NCBI GenBank assembly: GCA_016793465.1
Contig: JAEUJW010000080.1
Coordinates: 1-64,000, forward strand
Direction of reading: 5' to 3'
Source of the DNA: Myxococcales bacterium
Lineage (GTDB): Bacteria; Myxococcota; Polyangia; Nannocystales; Nannocystaceae
Length of the DNA: 64,000 nucleotides
Numbering within the stretch: position 1 is the first letter of the stretch; each line of letters opens with the position of its first letter. A model generated the notes under the pieces. That model did no database searches, was not told the origin of the DNA, and worked only from the letters and a program-made list of their open reading frames with translations. The position numbers and the translations under genes are program-made. Shown piece by piece: positions 62,237 to 64,000 of the stretch.

Positions 62237-63127
62237 TCACCCGGACTGCGGCGGCCCGGCGAGGCGATAGACCTTGCCGTAGCAGTCGATGATCGACGAC
62301 GTGAGCGCGACCTCGCGGTCGGTCTCGATGCAGCGGATCCACAGGCGCCAGCCCGACTCGCTGGCGGCCACGGCCCGGTGCAGCGACAGCCCGTCGAAGC
62401 GGACGATCGCCCCGGCCGGCTGGGCCGCCGTCGGCGGGTCGATCGCGCGGACCTGACGATCGAGCTCGTCGAAGTCGGCGATCAGCTCCGGCAGGACCAC
62501 TGTCACCGGCGCCGTCACGAAGCGCGTCGCGCAGTGGGTCGAAGACTGATACGAGAGGTAGGTCGGCGGCTCCGCCGGCCCCTCGAGGCGCGCGCGCATG
62601 TCGTGCAGCAGCGCGTGGCCGAGGCGGGCCACCCGCGCGTCCCGCACCGCGATCGACCCGTCGACGTGCCAGTGGCGGCTGTCGACCGGGACGTCGCCGC
62701 GGTGAAAGAACTGGATCTTCGAGTCGACGTAGATGTGGCGCTTGCGGCGGTTGATGTGGCGCTGCATCGCCGCCAGCACCTCGCGGGTGATCGGCCCGGC
62801 CTCGCGCAGCGCGTCCGCGAACGGGCACCAGCACAGCGTCACGTCCTCGGCCGCGAGCTCGGCCTGCGACGGCGCCGGCAGGGCCTCGACGACCTCGCAG
62901 CGGTTGGGGAACACCGCGGTGAAGGTGTCGATCTCGCGGCCCTCGCGGCCCGCGTACTTGGCGAGCGACAGCGGCCGCATCTCCGCCACGATCGCGGCGT
63001 CGTCGGGCTCGGCGGGCGCCGCCGCCGGCCGCGGCCGGGTCGACCCGTGGTACGCCCCCTCGCCCGTGAACTCCACGACCTGCTGCCCCGCCTCGCTGCG
63101 CGCCCGCCGTAGAAACGTGTGGTTCAT
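62237..63127 (-). CDS. Probable Fe(II)-dependent oxygenase, coupled to the GNAT gene
   Basis: 296 residues; the ATG overlaps the previous stop (ATGA). A His-x-Asp motif (SRHWHVDGSIAV) and a distal His and Arg (FDGLSLHRA, then WRLWIRC) are spaced as in cupin-fold Fe(II)/2-oxoglutarate dioxygenases. The first 100 residues are Ala/Pro/Glu-rich and of unknown role, containing LCWCPFADALREAG. I cannot name a family; the metal triad is inferred from spacing only. Tight coupling to the acetyltransferase-like gene suggests a shared substrate. Confidence 0.55.
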   Translation of the reverse strand: MNHTFLRRARSEAGQQVVEFTGEGAYHGSTRPRPAAAPAEPDDAAIVAEMRPLSLAKYAGREGREIDTFTAVFPNRCEVVEALPAPSQAELAAEDVTLCWCPFADALREAGPITREVLAAMQRHINRRKRHIYVDSKIQFFHRGDVPVDSRHWHVDGSIAVRDARVARLGHALLHDMRARLEGPAEPPTYLSYQSSTHCATRFVTAPVTVVLPELIADFDELDRQVRAIDPPTAAQPAGAIVRFDGLSLHRAVAASESGWRLWIRCIETDREVALTSSIIDCYGKVYRLAGPPQSG

Positions 63128-63987
63128 ACGAAGTCGAACATGGTCTGGAAGTACTGCAGCTTGGCCCGCGGGTCGCGCGCCAGCTTGACGACCACCGGCA
63201 CGCGGTCGATGAGGTGCTGGTTCGACGGCCGCGGCGAGTCCCCCGACTCGTAGCGCTGCGGCAGCCCGAACGAGAGGTTGTACTCGAGGTTGCCGAGCGG
63301 CCGGCCCTGGCCGTCGTGGATCACCGGCAGCGGCGCCCATGGGCGCTCGATGAAGAAGCTCTCGGCCCCCCACCGCAGGTAGAACCCGAGCCGCTCCATG
63401 CGCGCCAGCCACGGCGGATCGCCGATCTGCCACAGCCCGCGCCCGCACAGCAGGTACTGCGAGTGCTCGACGCGGGCGCCGTGCGCCTCGATGTGGTCGC
63501 GCGAGAACTTGGCGACTAGCGCGTCGAGGAAGCGGCGCGCCAGGCCCTCGCCGCGGTGCTCGCGGGCCACCACGAAGTTGGCGATCTGGTGGTACGCCGT
63601 CGGCTTGAAGCGCACCAGGTCGGGGAACACGAACTGGTCGAACCACTTCTGCGACGGGTCGTCGCCGGCCGGCTGATCGAAGTCGATCACCCGCGACAGC
63701 TGCGAGTGCCGCAGGTTGTTGTAGCGCCCCGTGAAGAAGAAGATGGTCCCCTTGCGCCGGCCGACCAGCATCGTCGCCACCAGCTCGCTGGTGGTCGCGT
63801 CGACCCTGCGCGACATCACGAAGCGGTGGCCGAACGTGCCCCACAGGTTGGCCACCCCGAACGGCGAGATGATCTCGGTCTGCACGCGCTCGACCACCCG
63901 CGCCGGCAGGTGCCCGCCGCGCTCGTCCTTGGCGTCCTCGAGCGAGCAGGTCAGCATCGCCGACACCCCGTGGGCGATCACCGGCAC
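63124..63987 (-). CDS. GNAT-like acyltransferase; start may lie outside the window
   Basis: 287 residues from a GTG at 63987, but the frame stays open to the window edge, so the true start may be further right. The acetyl-CoA binding motif of GNAT proteins is NFVVAREHRGEGLARRFLDALV (about residues 137-158), after a core with ELVATMLVGRRKGTIFFFTG as the central strands. The last 100 residues (FYLRWGAESFFIERPWAPLP, then NLEYNLSFGLPQRYESG) do not resemble a GNAT core. Acceptor substrate is unknown. The next gene, a probable oxygenase, begins in its stop codon. Confidence 0.6.
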   Translation of the reverse strand: MPVIAHGVSAMLTCSLEDAKDERGGHLPARVVERVQTEIISPFGVANLWGTFGHRFVMSRRVDATTSELVATMLVGRRKGTIFFFTGRYNNLRHSQLSRVIDFDQPAGDDPSQKWFDQFVFPDLVRFKPTAYHQIANFVVAREHRGEGLARRFLDALVAKFSRDHIEAHGARVEHSQYLLCGRGLWQIGDPPWLARMERLGFYLRWGAESFFIERPWAPLPVIHDGQGRPLGNLEYNLSFGLPQRYESGDSPRPSNQHLIDRVPVVVKLARDPRAKLQYFQTMFDFV

Positions 63988-64000
63988 GGCGCTCGAGACG

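Overview
The window is very GC-rich and densely coded. It looks like a chromosomal segment of a myxobacterium, most likely of the Nannocystis/Plesiocystis type. The evidence is the number of Ser/Thr/Gly/Asp-rich lipoproteins, two proteins with a MYXO-CTERM-like tail (Cys-x-Cys, hydrophobic segment, terminal Arg cluster), thrombospondin type-3 and FG-GAP surface proteins, NtrC-type regulators and giant TPR proteins. The genus is an inference from style, not from a marker gene. I see no rRNA, tRNA or CRISPR.

Layout. 1-230 is lower-GC DNA holding the start of a tyrosine-recombinase integrase, running off the left edge. It abuts an FG-GAP lipoprotein gene (229-1731, -) that stops in the middle of its last calcium-binding repeat, so this looks like the end of an integrated element. 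1969-12086 (+) encodes two giant, translationally coupled TPR proteins. 12200-14331 holds a small lipoprotein and an NtrC-like regulator whose ATPase core is degenerate. 14670-30870 (-) is a complete type II secretion operon, gspC-D-E-F-G-H-I-J-K-L-M-N, headed by an intact NtrC-family response regulator; most junctions overlap by ATGA or GTGA. 31068-38782 (+) combines a 5'-nucleotidase lipoprotein, two OB-fold-like lipoproteins, an outer-membrane beta-barrel and a Sel1/TonB-like lipoprotein, and may be a nucleotide or phosphate scavenging locus. 38905-43600 (+) has a fatty-acid desaturase and sdhCAB.

43668-45820 (-) is the most interesting part. It holds a lipoprotein with four Ala-Tyr-Ala-Gly-Pro motifs behind an N-terminal zinc ribbon, a radical SAM/SPASM enzyme with a full set of cluster cysteines, and a previously easy-to-miss 42-codon gene that starts on TTG inside the enzyme's stop codon. 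The small peptide carries a motif resembling the repeats in the lipoprotein. I propose a peptide/protein modification (RiPP-like) cassette.

45953-64000 holds a Gly-rich beta-helix lipoprotein, a D-threonine-aldolase-like enzyme, an in-frame fusion of a DUF167 domain to a lipoprotein, citrate synthase, GAF and YccF proteins, two MYXO-CTERM proteins (one with its tail-coding segment tandemly triplicated after the stop), a quinone oxidoreductase, two methyltransferases, a ThDP-dependent lyase/synthase next to a hotdog thioesterase, a TIGR01777 epimerase, and at the right edge a GNAT protein coupled to a probable Fe(II) oxygenase.

Working together: the type II secretion system is the likely exit route for the surface proteins in this window, since MYXO-CTERM tags have been tied to type II secretion in myxobacteria. 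Sdh and citrate synthase are housekeeping TCA enzymes.
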